A stretch of DNA of 8,028 nucleotides from Betaproteobacteria bacterium (GTDB taxonomy: Bacteria; Pseudomonadota; Gammaproteobacteria; Burkholderiales; Burkholderiaceae_C): positions 1 to 8,028 of the forward strand of contig VBCQ01000020.1 in NCBI GenBank assembly GCA_005882155.1. The letters run 5' to 3'. This document shows, in pieces, positions 6,529 to 8,028 of this stretch. Made by a program: the position numbers and the translations under genes. How positions within the stretch are numbered: position 1 is the first letter of the stretch; each line of letters begins with the position of its first letter. The notes beneath the pieces were generated by a model. The model saw nothing but the letters and a program-made list of their open reading frames with translations, did not search any database and had not been told where the DNA came from.

Positions 6529-7170
6529 ATGCACATGACCGACATGCCTCGCCCCGCCCGACCGATTCTCCTGCACCGCTACGCGCTGTCCGGCCACGCC
6601 CACCGCGCCGAGCTTCTCCTCTCGCTGCTCGGACTGCCGTTCGAGAAGATCGAGGTCGACCTCGCGCGCGGCGAGCAGAAGACGCCGCAGTTCCTCGCGC
6701 TCAATCCGTTCGGCCAAGTGCCGGTGATCGAAGACGGCGAGGTCGTCGTCGCCGACAGCAACGCGATCCTCACCTACCTCGCACTGCGCTACGACCCCTC
6801 GGGACGCTGGTTGCCGCGCGACCCGCTCGGCGCGGCGAAGGTCCAGCGCTGGCTGTCGGTGGCCGCCGGCGCACTCGCCAGCGGCCCGGCCGCGGCGCGC
6901 GTCAGCGCGCTGTTCGGCCGGCCGCACGATCCGCGCTGTGCCGACATCGCGTCGATTTTGTTCGGCCGCATGGACGCGCATCTGGCGGCGCAGCCGTTCC
7001 TCGCGGCCGACACGCCGACCATCGCCGACATCGCGCTCTACACCTACAGCGCGCACGCGCCCGAGGGCGGCGTGTCGCTGGCGCCCTATGCGCATCTGCG
7101 CGCCTGGCTCGCGCGCATCGAAGCGCTGCCCGGTTTCGTCGGCATGGTTCGTCATCCGGCGGCGGCGTGA
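6529..7170 (+). CDS. Glutathione S-transferase family protein
   Basis: The 213-residue product has the two-domain cytosolic GST layout. The N-terminal thioredoxin-like domain (about 13-85) includes LHRYALSGHAHRAELLLSLL, with S21 a candidate glutathione-activating residue, and NPFGQVPVIEDG at 59-70, whose cis-proline is P65. The glutathione-binding ADSNAIL is at 75-81. The helical C-terminal domain contains TPTIADIALYTY at 162-173, which holds the conserved N-capping Asp motif. The substrate is unknown; members of this type conjugate or reduce electrophiles with glutathione. The start is uncertain: ATGs at 6529, 6535 and 6544 are in frame and none has a good Shine-Dalgarno. The frame is open further upstream, but that part is inside the inverted repeat. 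The gene overlaps the next one by one base (TGATG), so the two are co-translated, and it is divergent from the LysR gene. Confidence 0.88.
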   Translation: MHMTDMPRPARPILLHRYALSGHAHRAELLLSLLGLPFEKIEVDLARGEQKTPQFLALNPFGQVPVIEDGEVVVADSNAILTYLALRYDPSGRWLPRDPLGAAKVQRWLSVAAGALASGPAAARVSALFGRPHDPRCADIASILFGRMDAHLAAQPFLAADTPTIADIALYTYSAHAPEGGVSLAPYAHLRAWLARIEALPGFVGMVRHPAAA

Positions 7171-8028
7171 TGCAGCCCTTCCACGACGGCGAGACCGCGG
7201 TGCAGCAGCGCGTCGGTGTGCGCGACAAGGTCGAAGCGGTGGGGCAACGCGTGATTCGCGACGCGATGCCGCTGCAGCACCAGGAGCTGTTCGGCAAGCT
7301 GCCGACGCTCGTGGTCGGCAGTCTCGACGCGCAGCGCCGCCCCTGGGCTTCGATGCTCGCCGGCCGGCCCGGCTTCGTCAGCGCGCCCGACGAACGCAGG
7401 CTGCGCATCGCCGCGCGTCCCGCCGATGGCGACCCGCTCGCATCGCATCTGCGGCTCGGCGTGCCGCTCGGCCTGCTCGGCATCGAGCCGCACACGCGGC
7501 GGCGCAATCGAATGAACGGCACGTTGACGGCGATCGATGCCGAGGGCTTCAGCGTCGCCGTCGATCAGAGCTTCGGCAATTGCCCGAAGTACATCCAGGT
7601 GCGCGAGCCGCAGTGGGTTGATGAAGCTTCATCGATCCCAGCAGTCGAACCACTCGGCCCCGCGTTGAACGCCGCGGCGCATGCGCTGATCGGCGAGGCC
7701 GACACGCTGTTCATCGCATCGGCCTCAGCGCACGCGCGTGGCCACGCCGGCGCCGACGGCGTCGACGTGTCGCACCGCGGCGGCAAGCCGGGCTTCGTGC
7801 GCGTCGATGCGACAAGCGCTGGCACTGTGTTGACGATGCCAGACTTCGTCGGCAACTACCTCTTCAACACGCTCGGCAACATCGAGGCGCATCCGCATGC
7901 CGGGCTGCTGTTCGTCGATTACGACACCGGCGATGTGCTGCAGCTCAGCGGCGACGCGCGTGTCGTGTGGGATGGCGACGAGGTCGCGGCGTTCGCGGGC
8001 GCACAGCGATTGTTGCGGGTCAGTGTCG
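7170..8028 (+). CDS. Pyridoxamine 5'-phosphate oxidase-like flavoprotein, probably fused to a ferredoxin-reductase module (C-terminus beyond window)
   Basis: The visible 286 residues begin MQPFHDGETAVQQRVGVRDK. Residues about 40-145 form a split-barrel FMN-binding-like segment (LVVGSLDAQRRPWASMLAG at 47-65, RRRNRMNG at 110-117, QSFGNCPKYIQ at 133-143). Residues about 165-280 form a second, more typical PNPOx-like segment (DVSHRGGKPGFVRVD at 199-213, then FVGNYLFNTLGNI and the strand AGLLFVDYDTGDVL). There is no stop before the right edge. Proteins with this opening commonly continue into flavodoxin-reductase and 2Fe-2S ferredoxin domains, but that part is outside the window, so the fusion is inferred. 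It probably acts in the cytoplasm as a flavin-dependent oxidoreductase of unknown substrate. Its ATG overlaps the stop of the GST gene and it has no clear Shine-Dalgarno of its own, which implies translational coupling. Confidence 0.85.
   Translation, partial: MQPFHDGETAVQQRVGVRDKVEAVGQRVIRDAMPLQHQELFGKLPTLVVGSLDAQRRPWASMLAGRPGFVSAPDERRLRIAARPADGDPLASHLRLGVPLGLLGIEPHTRRRNRMNGTLTAIDAEGFSVAVDQSFGNCPKYIQVREPQWVDEASSIPAVEPLGPALNAAAHALIGEADTLFIASASAHARGHAGADGVDVSHRGGKPGFVRVDATSAGTVLTMPDFVGNYLFNTLGNIEAHPHAGLLFVDYDTGDVLQLSGDARVVWDGDEVAAFAGAQRLLRVSV

Noticed and set aside
5600..6538. Plus-strand open frame of 312 codons opposite the LysR gene
   Set aside because: It is antisense to clearly conserved LysR coding sequence and has no recognisable motif.

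Overview
The window is high-GC DNA with dense gene packing and strong G/C third-position bias. CoaX beside a small conserved protein, a fused isobutyryl-CoA mutase, and an RhlG-like reductase together suggest a betaproteobacterium of the order Burkholderiales. This placement comes from protein resemblance recalled from memory; no search was run. No tRNA, rRNA, CRISPR array, insertion-sequence transposase or phage gene is visible.

Layout, left to right. (1) Minus-strand pair: an unrecognised 220-residue protein (416-1078, GTG start) followed after 19 bp by type III pantothenate kinase coaX (396 to the left edge, C-terminus outside the window). (2) A divergent intergenic region (1079-1296) holding a perfect 20-bp palindrome at 1258-1277, a probable operator just upstream of the next gene. 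(3) icmF (1297-4590), a complete fused B12-binding / G-protein chaperone / mutase protein with the Phe and Gln substrate-pocket residues of isobutyryl-CoA mutases. (4) A short-chain dehydrogenase resembling RhlG (4666-5430). (5) A convergent LysR-family regulator gene (6331 to 5437, minus strand) broken by a frameshift near 5713-5725, with about 10-14 residues apparently missing at the same place. (6) A 153-bp fold-back inverted repeat (6348-6500) that almost fills the gap between the regulator and the next operon. (7) A plus-strand operon of a glutathione S-transferase-like protein (6529-7170) and, overlapping it by one base, a pyridoxamine-phosphate-oxidase-like flavoprotein (7170 to the right edge, C-terminus outside the window).

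How the parts relate. CoaX makes 4'-phosphopantothenate, the first step to coenzyme A. IcmF rearranges acyl-CoA thioesters, and the palindrome suggests dedicated control of that gene. The LysR gene is placed as a divergent regulator of the GST-flavoprotein operon, but it is broken, and the fold-back element occupies the place where the shared promoter and operator should lie. The most unusual features are that 153-bp element, the lesion in the LysR gene, and the operator-like palindrome in front of icmF.
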